Source: MFD00082-c5 sp963697995
GTDB lineage: Bacteria > Chlamydiota > Chlamydiia > Chlamydiales > JAJFMB01
Assembly: GCA_963697995.1 (NCBI GenBank)
Contig: OY969110.1
Span: 1,860,001 to 1,924,000 of the forward strand
DNA length: 64,000 nt
Reading direction: 5' to 3'
Below the pieces are notes generated by a model, which was not told the origin of the DNA, made no database searches, and was given only the letters and a program-made list of their open reading frames with translations. Below, one piece after another: positions 8,240-15,953 of this stretch. Within the stretch, counting starts at the first letter, position 1. The number at the start of each line of letters is the position of its first letter. A program made the translations under genes and the position numbers.

Positions 8240-8249
8240 GTTTTTTCAA
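8190..8249 (-). terminator. Bidirectional intrinsic terminator of the tRNA-Thr/tRNA-Tyr unit
   Basis: Arms TTGAAAAAACAGCGAGCTCG+G (8190-8210) and its exact reverse complement (8229-8249) form a 21-bp stem with an 18-base loop and runs of six A and six T at the ends. It lies just downstream of tRNA-Tyr on the minus strand. A further outer pairing joins 8164-8180 with 8258-8274, which includes the 3' acceptor end of tRNA-Tyr. Confidence 0.8.
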
Positions 8250-8267
8250 AGATACAAGTGAGATTAT

Positions 8268-8349
8268 TGGGGGCGGGTGGACTCGAACCACCGGAGTCCG
8301 AAGACGAGGGATTTACAGTCCCTTGCAATTGCCGCTATGCGACACCCCC
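8268..8349 (-). tRNA. tRNA-Tyr (anticodon GTA)
   Basis: Read on the minus strand: acceptor GGGGGTG pairs with CGCCCCC, discriminator A, anticodon loop around ACTGTAAAT with GTA, a long variable arm typical of bacterial tRNA-Tyr, and TPsiC arm GGTTCGAGTCC. CCA is not encoded. It lies 6 bases downstream of tRNA-Thr. Confidence 0.95.
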
Positions 8350-8355
8350 TAGAGT

Positions 8356-8428
8356 TGCTGGCAGTAGGAATTGAACCCACAACCGTCCGATTACAAGTCG
8401 GGTGCTCTACCAATTGAGCTATGCCAGC
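8356..8428 (-). tRNA. tRNA-Thr (anticodon TGT)
   Basis: Minus-strand cloverleaf of 73 nt: acceptor GCTGGCA/TGCCAGC, D arm AGCTCAATTGGTAGAGCA, anticodon stem CCGAC/ATCGG region with loop CTTGTAA (anticodon TGT), and TPsiC GGGTTCAATTCC. CCA is not encoded. It is probably cotranscribed with tRNA-Tyr and possibly with the upstream SEC-C gene. Confidence 0.95.
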
Positions 8429-8468
8429 ACATTTAGTGATGCTTAAACTTTATCAAAGACCCACTTTT

Positions 8469-8705
8469 TTAATCAAGAGGGTTTTCATCTTTTTTTTCTG
8501 AATCCACTTCAGCCACAAAACCCTCTTTCTCACCTTTCACGATGGCTTCGTTAAAAGTCCTCTTGAAAAGATCTGGCGCCTTCTTGTTCACCCATGTCGC
8601 CTTCAAACCCTTTAAACCATGCCTCTTATTCAAAAGACAACATTGCTTATATTTCTTCCCCGAACCACAAGGACACGACTCGTTTCTTCCAACTTTTTTA
8701 TCCAT
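8469..8705 (-). CDS. Small SEC-C motif zinc-binding protein
   Basis: A 78-residue protein with the SEC-C zinc motif GRNESCPCGSGKKYKQCC at residues 6-23 (CxCx8CC), identical in pattern to the C-terminal domain of SecA and to free-standing SEC-C proteins. The remainder is charged and unremarkable. It probably binds zinc and may contact SecB-like or ribosomal partners; the specific role is unknown. It lies upstream of the tRNA-Thr/Tyr pair on the same strand. Confidence 0.75.
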   Translation of the reverse strand: MDKKVGRNESCPCGSGKKYKQCCLLNKRHGLKGLKATWVNKKAPDLFKRTFNEAIVKGEKEGFVAEVDSEKKDENPLD

Positions 8706-8914
8706 AGTTATAAAAACTCAACTTTTGTTCCTAAACCACATCAGTATAACCCCCTCGACCCTTTTTTGAAACAAGTTTTTTAATTAGACCTCCTTCAAAA
8801 TCCCCCTAATTTAAACATTTGATGCTTTTTCACTAAATTTTGACACCATATGTTGACTTAAAGAGTGTATCACCTGCTTAAGAAGCAAGTAATACGGTAA
8901 AGCAAACTAAAATT

Positions 8915-10204
8915 TTATAATTCGTCCTTTAATAGAGTATCTATTAAATTTTTGTTTTTAAAGAATTTTTCTTTTGAAGCGATAGATTCTTCTATAGATT
9001 TCTGATTTTTTTCAATAACGATAGGCATTTCATTAAGTAAATTTTTTTTCATTTGTTTATATTCATCATATTTATTCTTTACATCTTTTAGCTGTTGATG
9101 AAGAGTATCAATTATTTTCGAAATATTAGTTGATCCGGAACTATAGTTATTTAAAACTTCACGATCGATTTGAAGCTGAGCATTCACATATTGAAGGATC
9201 GCTGTCTGTTCATTACGTTTAAGTATCCAATAAGTGATGACCTCTTGGTCCTCATATGACATCGAATTGATAGTTTCATCAGTTAAATCGCCAAATACTT
9301 CTGTATATCTATTAATCACGTAATTGGCATTTCCGATACCATTATTTAAACTGACTTGCAAATCCTCCCCAACTGAAATTTTTACCGCCATTATTTTTTT
9401 CAAAGCATCTAAATCTAGAAATTTTTCGCCATATTCCTTAACTTTATCCAAAATATCATGAGCTAAATTTTGCATTTCCTCAATCCGATCGTCCAATGCA
9501 TTCAATTCAGGACCCATTTGTTGCATCCGCTCTAATGTTTTATCAACAATTTCTGAGTGCATTTTAAATAATGACGCATACGCTTGCATATTATTCCGGT
9601 ACGTCTGTATTTGAATTTCCTTTTCACTTTTCGGTTTATTAAGCATTGGCTGTGAATTTGCAACTCGTTGAATTTCAGCAAGTTTACGGAGAGCTATATT
9701 CTCCGCCTCATCCACAAGAAAGTTTGTAAACTCTGAAGGATCAACCACAACCCCCACAATTTCAATAAATTTAGCAAACGCATTTTTGATTTTTTTTACA
9801 AATTCAGGATCGAGATCAACTTGTTCATCACCCTGTTTATCCTCAATGATTTTCGTTACCATATCGTTAGTCAATTTTAAACTTCCGACTCCCCCAAGAG
9901 ATTCTATAATGGCCTCAAGGGCATTAGGAGGAACAATTTTTCCTTCAACACCCGGCAATGATAAAAACGAATTAAAACTCTTGTGAACAACCGAAAAAAG
10001 ATTTCTAGAAGCTTTAGGCACCCATTCAAGAAGAGGCCTTACCACCTGCTCTCCAAAAACATATGCTAAATCTTTTTCTTGGGGTGTCACTTCATGGCCT
10101 GAGTAGGACACTTTTCGATTCATACTTTGACTTGTAACATATTGTGTTTGAATCACCTGCGAAATATTAGACGTGTGGTTGTTATTTAAAAAACCTACCA
10201 ACAT
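8915..10204 (-). CDS. Unidentified helical / coiled-coil protein
   Basis: About 429 residues, no signal peptide or clear membrane helix. The sequence is mostly amphipathic helix, with coiled-coil character around residues 190-260 and 340-425 (MQQMGPELNALDDRIEEM, DVKNKYDEYKQMKKN). Asn/Gln- and Ser-rich residues at the N-terminus are compatible with a type III secretion signal. An ATG at 10213 abuts the Shine-Dalgarno AAAGGAG; the ATG at 10204 has correct spacing and is preferred. No family is recognised. A secreted effector or translocator-like protein is a guess only. Confidence 0.6.
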   Translation of the reverse strand: MLVGFLNNNHTSNISQVIQTQYVTSQSMNRKVSYSGHEVTPQEKDLAYVFGEQVVRPLLEWVPKASRNLFSVVHKSFNSFLSLPGVEGKIVPPNALEAIIESLGGVGSLKLTNDMVTKIIEDKQGDEQVDLDPEFVKKIKNAFAKFIEIVGVVVDPSEFTNFLVDEAENIALRKLAEIQRVANSQPMLNKPKSEKEIQIQTYRNNMQAYASLFKMHSEIVDKTLERMQQMGPELNALDDRIEEMQNLAHDILDKVKEYGEKFLDLDALKKIMAVKISVGEDLQVSLNNGIGNANYVINRYTEVFGDLTDETINSMSYEDQEVITYWILKRNEQTAILQYVNAQLQIDREVLNNYSSGSTNISKIIDTLHQQLKDVKNKYDEYKQMKKNLLNEMPIVIEKNQKSIEESIASKEKFFKNKNLIDTLLKDEL

Positions 10205-10301
10205 AAGACTCATCTCCTTTTGGGGTTAAAGGATCCGAAGCTAAAGAATTATTTGTTTTTAAGCAATAAATTTTAGCGAATTTCAGAAGCTCTTAACCCA
10301 T

Positions 10302-10330
10302 TTGACTTTTACTCATTTCTTTAGTATCAT
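10302..10330 (+). promoter_or_regulatory. Sigma66-type promoter for the ttcA-like/surE operon
   Basis: TTGACT (10302-10307), 17-base spacer, TATCAT (10325-10330), located 38 bases before the proposed TTG start of the TtcA-like gene. Confidence 0.55.
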
Positions 10331-10367
10331 CCTTTAACTAAAAGAGTTCTCTCAAAGGAATTTTCAT

Positions 10368-11096
10368 TTGAGCTTTACACCACCGTGGACCGGAATAGGT
10401 AAGCATATCGAAAGCGCTATACGAAAAGCCCTTTTCGATTATCATATGATCGAGTCTGATAAAGTCGGCGTTGCTTTAAGTGGTGGCAAGGATAGTCTCA
10501 CCCTCCTTATGATGCTAAAAGCGATCTCCGGAAGAGGGTTTCCCCCCTTCGACCTACACGCTTTCCATGTCTCAGGGGAATTTTCCTGCGGGGCTGGTGT
10601 CGACACTAACTTTCTCTCCTCTATCTGCCACTCTCTCGATATCCCCCTTCATATCCGCAACTCCACACAAAAAAAAGAAACACTAGCCTGCTACAGATGC
10701 TCAAGAGAGCGGCGCTCACTTATTTTTAGCGCCGCAAAAGAGGCAGGGGTCCATCACGTAGCTTTTGGGCATCACCGAGATGATAGCGCACAAACATTAC
10801 TGATGAATCTTCTCCATAAAGGGGAATTTGCGGGGAATTTGCCTAAACTCCAAATGGTTGATTACGATGTCACCATCCTGCGCCCCCTGATTCTTGTCTC
10901 TGAAGAGGAAATTAAAGCTTTCGCTAAACAACAAGGTTTTGCTAGAATTGTTTGCAGATGCCCCGTAGGACAAGACTCGTATCGACGAAAAACAGACGAG
11001 CTTCTCACCCAAATCGAAACCCTTTACCCCAACGCGCGAGCCAACTTGGCGCAAGCCGCCCTCTTGTTTGGCTCCGATAAAGCCAAAAGAGTATGA
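10368..11096 (+). CDS. ttcA: TtcA-like PP-loop ATPase (tRNA 2-thiocytidine biosynthesis)
   Basis: A 242-residue N-type ATP pyrophosphatase: PP-loop SGGKDS near residue 39, CYRCSRERR near 107 and CRCP near 194. TtcA uses such cysteines to hold an iron-sulfur cluster while thiolating cytidine 32 of tRNA; the third cysteine position is also conserved. GHHRDDSAQTLLMNL matches the family. The start is TTG at 10368, 8 bases after AAAGGA; no ATG gives a better N-terminus. The stop overlaps the surE ATG (ATGA). Related TilS or CTU1 proteins are less likely because of the Cys pattern. Confidence 0.8.
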   Translation: MSFTPPWTGIGKHIESAIRKALFDYHMIESDKVGVALSGGKDSLTLLMMLKAISGRGFPPFDLHAFHVSGEFSCGAGVDTNFLSSICHSLDIPLHIRNSTQKKETLACYRCSRERRSLIFSAAKEAGVHHVAFGHHRDDSAQTLLMNLLHKGEFAGNLPKLQMVDYDVTILRPLILVSEEEIKAFAKQQGFARIVCRCPVGQDSYRRKTDELLTQIETLYPNARANLAQAALLFGSDKAKRV

Positions 11097-11875
11097 AAAG
11101 ACCCCAAATTTTAATCACCAACGACGATGGAATCTACACCCCAGGAATCAAGCACTTAGCCTCCTCGGTAAAAGAGTTTGCCGATGTCACCATCGTCGCC
11201 CCTCAACTCGATCAATCAGGTGTCGGCGTCTCTATCACCACAAGAACTCCCCTTCACATCCACCCCTACCCTTTTGATGGAATGACCGCCTACACAGTCT
11301 CTGGAACTCCTGCCGATTGCGTCAAACTAGGCCTAAGAGTGGTCTTAAAGCAACCTCCCGATCTCATTCTCTCAGGAATTAACAGGGGAACAAACGCCGG
11401 CAGAAACGTGTTTTATAGCGGCACCATTGGGGGCGTTATCGAAGGAATCATCAACGAAATCCCAGGAATCGCCTTCTCCTGCCACGACCTCCATTACGAA
11501 AAATTTGCTGACCTCGAAACTCATGTGACTGCCGTTGTCAAGCACGTTTTAGAGCACCCCTTACCAAAAGGCACTCTGCTTAATGTCAATTTTCCCTCAT
11601 CTGAACTTGGTAAAATCAAAGGTTTTAAACTGACTAGACAAGGAAAACAGTATTGGGCCGAAGATCCCAAAATGAGAGAACACCCCGTCGAAAACAAATC
11701 GTACTACTGGATGGGTGCAAGAATTGCCGAATTTGAAGAACACGAAGAGAGCGATATCGCCTGGCTAAAAAAAGGGTATATGACGGCAGTTCCCGTTCAC
11801 ATCGGAGAACTTACCGATCACAACCATTTAATCAACTCAAAAAAAGCTTTTGAAAGTCTATATTTAAACAACTAG
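11093..11875 (+). CDS. surE: 5'/3'-nucleotidase SurE
   Basis: 260 residues, usual SurE length. The N-terminal ILITNDDGIYTPGI contains the metal-binding Asp pair, followed by VAPQLDQSGVGVSIT, SGTPADCVKLG and SGINRGTNAGRNVFYSGTIGG. SurE is a divalent-metal phosphatase acting on nucleoside monophosphates. It is translationally coupled to the upstream ttcA-like gene by a 4-bp overlap. Its TAG stop shares CTAG with the convergent gene at 11872. Confidence 0.95.
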   Translation: MKRPQILITNDDGIYTPGIKHLASSVKEFADVTIVAPQLDQSGVGVSITTRTPLHIHPYPFDGMTAYTVSGTPADCVKLGLRVVLKQPPDLILSGINRGTNAGRNVFYSGTIGGVIEGIINEIPGIAFSCHDLHYEKFADLETHVTAVVKHVLEHPLPKGTLLNVNFPSSELGKIKGFKLTRQGKQYWAEDPKMREHPVENKSYYWMGARIAEFEEHEESDIAWLKKGYMTAVPVHIGELTDHNHLINSKKAFESLYLNN

Positions 11876-12339
11876 GTATTATTGTTATTGTTGTTGTTGT
11901 TATTTTGAACGCTTTGGACATTGATGCCTGCACCCTTGTTACCAAACTGATTCAACCACTTAAATAAATCTGTACAGTTTTTTATGTCTGGATCGGTTGA
12001 TGTAGAATCTTCAATTTTTATTTTGTGAACCTTTCCATCCAATTTATAATAGTAAAGCTTCCCATCGTGGTATTGCACTCGATTCCAAACTGTTTGTGGC
12101 TGAGAGGGTGCTGCTTGAAGAATTGGTGGGTATTTATCAAAAATAACTTTTACAAGTGATTCCACCTGAGCTTTTAAATCTTTTAGTTCTTGAGCTGTCA
12201 GATCTTCAGACTTGCCCGTATCCCGAGTGATCGTAACCTTATAAGTCATACCATTTACAACAAATGTTCCGTCTTGTTCCCAATTCGCCCAAGTAATATT
12301 CGGAGTTTGTACTGGAGTAGTTGGAATAGGAGCTGTCAT
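11872..12339 (-). CDS. Unidentified small protein with poly-asparagine C-terminus
   Basis: About 155 residues. The first in-frame start (TTG, 12351) has no ribosome binding site, whereas ATG at 12339 follows GAGAGG, so it is chosen. The protein has a Pro/Thr-rich N-terminus, a predicted beta-rich middle (GTFVVNGMTYKVTITRD; GKLYYYKLDGKVHKIKI) and a terminal run of nine Asn and a Thr encoded by mixed AAT/AAC codons, a trinucleotide microsatellite. No family is recognised. Its stop overlaps that of surE. Confidence 0.6.
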   Translation of the reverse strand: MTAPIPTTPVQTPNITWANWEQDGTFVVNGMTYKVTITRDTGKSEDLTAQELKDLKAQVESLVKVIFDKYPPILQAAPSQPQTVWNRVQYHDGKLYYYKLDGKVHKIKIEDSTSTDPDIKNCTDLFKWLNQFGNKGAGINVQSVQNNNNNNNNNT

Positions 12340-12472
12340 AAAACCTCTCAATTTAAAGTTATTAATGATTAATATTATACAATAACAGTTAATTATTTGA
12401 AAGGTCTATTTTATCGATCTCCTATTCGTTTTTGGTCTCGTTTTGAAAAAAATCGAAAAAAAAGAAAAACGC

Positions 12473-12502
12473 TTGCACAAAAATGACCCTAGAAGCTATC
12501 CT
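12473..12502 (+). promoter_or_regulatory. Promoter of the tRNA-Val/tRNA-Asp unit
   Basis: TTGCAC (12473-12478), 18-base spacer, TATCCT (12497-12502), 15 bases before the mature 5' end of tRNA-Val. Confidence 0.5.
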
Positions 12503-12517
12503 TGACCTTTCAATTGA

Positions 12518-12590
12518 GGGCGTATAGCTCAGTTGGTAGAGCTCCTGGTTTACACCCAGGCGGTCATAGGTTCGAGTCCTGTTGCGCCCA
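12518..12590 (+). tRNA. tRNA-Val (anticodon TAC)
   Basis: 73-nt cloverleaf: acceptor GGGCGTA/TGCGCCC plus discriminator A, D arm AGCTCAGTTGGTAGAGCT, anticodon stem CCTGG/CCAGG with loop TTTACAC (anticodon TAC), TPsiC AGGTTCGAGTCCT. CCA is not encoded. Confidence 0.95.
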
Positions 12591-12594
12591 AGAC

Positions 12595-12621
12595 TTGTTT
12601 TCTTTTCTTTAAAGAAAACAA
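12595..12621 (+). other. Stem-loop between the two tRNAs
   Basis: TTGTTTTCTTT-TCTTT-AAAGAAAACAA is a perfect 11-bp stem in the 40-bp spacer between tRNA-Val and tRNA-Asp. It may guide processing of the dicistronic precursor or partly terminate transcription. Confidence 0.5.
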
Positions 12622-12630
12622 TTTCCCCTT

Positions 12631-12704
12631 GCGGGAGTAGCTCAACTGGTTAGAGCGCCGGCCTGTCACGTCGGAGGTTGCGGGTTCAAGTCCCGTCTCT
12701 CGCG
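12631..12704 (+). tRNA. tRNA-Asp (anticodon GTC)
   Basis: 74-nt cloverleaf: acceptor GCGGGAG/CTCTCGC, discriminator G, anticodon stem CCGGC/GTCGG with loop CTGTCAC (anticodon GTC), TPsiC GGGTTCAAGTCCC. CCA is not encoded. Confidence 0.95.
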
Positions 12705-12788
12705 TTTCTTTTTAAAGAAGAAACTCCTTCTTGAATTTTATCGTAAAAGTCTGTACACTAAGTTTTAAATTTTATCAAAGGTCCGAGA

Positions 12789-13724
12789 ATGCACGCCTCT
12801 CAACCTCCAGTTAAGCCACTTCTTCATACACTCATTATCTATCTCTTAATGGGACTTGGGGCCTTTTTTGCAGCATTTGCTATCGAAGTCTTTCTTATAC
12901 CCAATCGCTTAATTGACGGCGGAATCGTAGGTATCTCTATGATCCTCGCTCACCTCTTTGGAAAAAATGCACTCCCCTTTTTCTTAATTGCATTAAACGT
13001 GCCTTTTATTATTTTAGCGTATCGCTCCATTGGAAAAACTTTCGTTTTCCACATGTTCTACTCCCTTATCCTCTTCTCCCTCTTTCTCTTCCTTTTAAAC
13101 AACTATGCCGATTTCAGTTTTGAAGGTGAATCTCTAGAGGTGGTCGTCATTGGAGGTGCCATCCTTGGTATTGGGAGTGGACTCATTATTAGATACGGGG
13201 GTGGACTCGACGGCACAGAGATTTTGGGCATCATCCTCAATAAACGGACGGGGTTTAGCGTAGGACAGGTTGTTTTGGCTTGCAACGTCTTTATTTTTGC
13301 CCTCGCAGGAATCGTCTATAACGACTGGCACCCGGCCATTTTATCGTTAATCACCTATATGGTGGTGATTCGAGTCATGGATTCTGTTATTATTGGTCTT
13401 GATGAAACGAAATCTGTTTTGATCATTTCGGCAAAACCGAAACAAGTGGCCGACGCCATCATTCATGAGCTTGGCTTAGGACTTACGATCATGTACGGAA
13501 GAGGGGGATTTTCTGGCGAAGAGAGAGAAATCCTTTATGTCCTAACCGAGCGTTTACAACTTGCCGACTTAAAAGAGCTGATTCACCGGATCGATCCAGA
13601 AGCGTTTATTGCAATCGAAAACGTTCACGAAGTTTCTTACGGAAAACACGGAAGCGGCGCTCACAAACCACTGACTCGGATGCAAAGCCTTATGTCTCGC
13701 ATCATCTCATCACAACAAGAATGA
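12789..13724 (+). CDS. YitT-family polytopic membrane protein
   Basis: 311 residues. The N-terminal 190 have five to six hydrophobic segments with the YitT (DUF161) pattern: IEVFLIPNRLIDGGIVGISM and GIGSGLIIRYGGGLDGTEILG. The soluble C-terminal part (SVLIISAKPKQVADAIIHELGLGLT, YGRGGFSGEEREILYVL) is a DUF2179 domain. Substrate and role of the family are unsettled. The stop overlaps the queG ATG by 4 bp, so the two are coupled. Confidence 0.85.
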   Translation: MHASQPPVKPLLHTLIIYLLMGLGAFFAAFAIEVFLIPNRLIDGGIVGISMILAHLFGKNALPFFLIALNVPFIILAYRSIGKTFVFHMFYSLILFSLFLFLLNNYADFSFEGESLEVVVIGGAILGIGSGLIIRYGGGLDGTEILGIILNKRTGFSVGQVVLACNVFIFALAGIVYNDWHPAILSLITYMVVIRVMDSVIIGLDETKSVLIISAKPKQVADAIIHELGLGLTIMYGRGGFSGEEREILYVLTERLQLADLKELIHRIDPEAFIAIENVHEVSYGKHGSGAHKPLTRMQSLMSRIISSQQE

Positions 13725-14632
13725 CCCCTTCGTTCCAGGAGCTCAAAGAGTTTGCCCTCTCTCTTGGATTTGACGACGTAGGCGCGACCACCCCAGAAAT
13801 CCCTGAAGAAGATATCAATGCCTACAAAAAATGGCTTTCCGAAGGTTACCAAGGCAATCTTCATTACATGGAGAATGCCTTAAGGATGACTCCAAAAATC
13901 TATTTTCCAGAAGCCAAAACAGCTCTTATTTTTGTTAGCGCTTATAAAAAACCACATGCCCCCTTCCGAAAAGATGCAGGTGTTATAGCCTCTTATGCTA
14001 GAGGAAGAGACTATCACAATATCCACCGAAAACGGTTAAAAAAACTTATTCAATGGCTCGAAGAAAAAACGGGAGAAAAGGAGATCGCTAAAGGATTTTC
14101 TGACTCAAGCCCAGTTCTTGAAAAAGCACTCGCCGTAAAAGCAGGCCTTGGTTGGTTTGGAAAAAACACTCTTCTTATCCACCGAAAACTTGGCACCTTT
14201 ACCCTTCTTGCAGGAGTCTTAACAAAACTTGAGTTCCCCCCAACAGCTCTTCCTTTAAGAGAACCCAGATGTGGTTCTTGCAACAAATGTCTTAACGCAT
14301 GCCCTACAAAAGCCTTCATTGCCCCCTATATATTAGATGCTAAAAAATGTCTCTCCTATCACCTGATCGAATCGAAAACGAGCGTTCCAAAAGGGGTGAA
14401 CAATCCAGGTTACGCCTTCGGATGCGATATTTGCCAAGATGTTTGCCCCCACAATGTAAGGCCTCCTTTCGCTAAACATCCCGATTTTAGGGCAAATGAG
14501 GTGTTTGCCCCTTACCTTAACTTCAACGATGTGGAAGAATTTGAAAAAAAACCGGAAACCCTCTTTGGAACCCCTTTAAATAGGAGAGGTGTTTCCGGCC
14601 TAAAGTCGAACTTAGAAAGTCTTAATCAATAA
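13721..14632 (+). CDS. queG: Epoxyqueuosine reductase QueG
   Basis: 303 residues. Two 4Fe-4S clusters are apparent: CGSCNKCLNACP (near residue 186) and CDICQDVCPHN (near 238). The N-terminal corrinoid-binding region has FDDVGATTPEIP and YARGRDYH. QueG reduces epoxyqueuosine to queuosine in tRNA using cobalamin. It is slightly shorter than many homologs because the C-terminal HEAT-like extension is absent. The last codons overlap the convergent gene by 7 bp. Confidence 0.92.
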   Translation: MTPSFQELKEFALSLGFDDVGATTPEIPEEDINAYKKWLSEGYQGNLHYMENALRMTPKIYFPEAKTALIFVSAYKKPHAPFRKDAGVIASYARGRDYHNIHRKRLKKLIQWLEEKTGEKEIAKGFSDSSPVLEKALAVKAGLGWFGKNTLLIHRKLGTFTLLAGVLTKLEFPPTALPLREPRCGSCNKCLNACPTKAFIAPYILDAKKCLSYHLIESKTSVPKGVNNPGYAFGCDICQDVCPHNVRPPFAKHPDFRANEVFAPYLNFNDVEEFEKKPETLFGTPLNRRGVSGLKSNLESLNQ

Positions 14633-15297
14633 ACACAATCTGCAGAGACAAAAGTCAGCGCTCCCAAATGTTTAGGGGCTGTCACATTAATCAAAATATT
14701 TGTCCGACCAAGAAGAGTATCGTCGTGACCAATGATCACAGTATGATTAATAAGCCAACGATCTAAAGTAAATCGGTCAAACCCCGAGACATCCCAAACA
14801 GAACCGTCGTTTAAACAAATCTGACAATTGAGATAGTCAATACTCAAGATAAACCGAGTATAAGCACCATTGTAAATGGGCCCTAAGAGAAGATCTGCCT
14901 CAACTCTCTTACCTGTGGCAAGATTAGTCAAACAAAACTGACAATTTGAAAACCAGCTGTGGTTAATCGTAATGGCTATATCGTGAAAAGTCAGCCAATC
15001 GTACGTTTTCGTTCTATCCGATTTTCTTATTTTCCAAATAGAACCATCTTCAAGCTCCACTTCATCGCCAAAAAGTGAAACTCTAAAAGGCTTGTGGTAA
15101 GCCCCAGGATAAGTCGTTGCAAAAGTTGCCCCCTTAGCTGACCTCTCGATTAGCTCCTCCTCTCCTCTTGAAACTTGAGCGACAAAATTTTCAGAATCCA
15201 AAGATAAATCGTAATCTCGATCACCCCTTTTTTCCTCAGCGAAAACCATTGTACACAAAAGGGTGGTTGTCAATAAAAGCGTCAAATATTTATTCAT
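14626..15297 (-). CDS. Exported protein with two DGSxW repeats, function unknown
   Basis: 223 residues from ATG 15297, which follows AAGGAAAAG; an upstream in-frame ATG (15363) lacks a ribosome binding site and would bury the signal. Residues 1-20 are a clear signal peptide (MNKYLTLLLTTTLLCTMVFA). The mature part contains two related modules: LEDGSIWKIRKSDRTKTYDWL and CLNDGSVWDVSGFDRFTLDRWL, each followed by an INH..ILIN-like beta strand segment. This suggests an internally duplicated beta-rich fold. It is likely periplasmic or outer-membrane associated; no family name can be given. Confidence 0.65.
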   Translation of the reverse strand: MNKYLTLLLTTTLLCTMVFAEEKRGDRDYDLSLDSENFVAQVSRGEEELIERSAKGATFATTYPGAYHKPFRVSLFGDEVELEDGSIWKIRKSDRTKTYDWLTFHDIAITINHSWFSNCQFCLTNLATGKRVEADLLLGPIYNGAYTRFILSIDYLNCQICLNDGSVWDVSGFDRFTLDRWLINHTVIIGHDDTLLGRTNILINVTAPKHLGALTFVSADCVY

Positions 15298-15598
15298 TTT
15301 CTTTTCCTTCACGTTACAGGTAGTCAGGCTACCATCATTCAATAGATCGGCAATATTATGCAACTTCTGTTAAGGCGACATAAAGATTAGATTAATTTTT
15401 AGAAAAAAATGACTCGTAAAAAATTCTTTGAAAAGCGATTTTATGCAATCTACAACTTATACCTTCCAGAAGATCTAAAAATAAAGATGACCTCATTCAA
15501 TAAGTGAAAAAGCTAAACTTGAGGTTTTAGACTCAACCTTTTACCTCGACTAGTTTGTTACCCTAAATACCCTCGATCAGTCGATTAAACAACTAAAA
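15298..15598. other. Gene-free stretch upstream of element copy C
   Basis: About 300 bp between the exported-protein gene and a mobile element. A 32-codon open frame (15409-15507) has no convincing Shine-Dalgarno and is not called. Nothing else is recognised. Confidence 0.4.
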
Positions 15599-15824
15599 TA
15601 CGGCCCTGAAAAAGTAAGGGTTCCTTGAGAAAAATTTGCAGTTAACGAGGAAGAGAGACATAGCCTATTTTGCAAGTTTAATTAAATGAGAAAAACTTAA
15701 AAATTTCGCGAATGGAACACGCACTCTCCAAAGAAAAAGTGATCCTTTTGCAACAAAAAAAAGCGGTGAACGACGCCCCCACCCCCTTCTCAAGGTTTAG
15801 TGAGGACTTTTTCAGGGCCGACTA
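15599..15824. mobile_element. MITE-like element, copy C (internally deleted long form)
   Basis: Left end is TACGGCCCTGAAAAAGT (two bases lost from the TIR); right end ACTTTTTCAGGGCCGACTA is intact. The right module is shortened by about 50 bp, losing the segment that normally reads GAGTAAAACGCATTTTTTG. It lies between divergent genes. Confidence 0.85.
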
Positions 15825-15953
15825 TTTAAAGATAACAATTTTACATTTGAAACAGAATATAAATAACCCACTAAATTAAACAAATTAGTTCATTTGATTA
15901 TTATTGACTATTATTTTTATTTTACTTATAATGTTGTAACAAAGGAGCTTAAA

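Noticed and set aside
15409..15507. 32-codon ORF upstream of MITE copy C
   Set aside because: No convincing ribosome binding site and no homology; chance frames of this length are common in AT-rich DNA.
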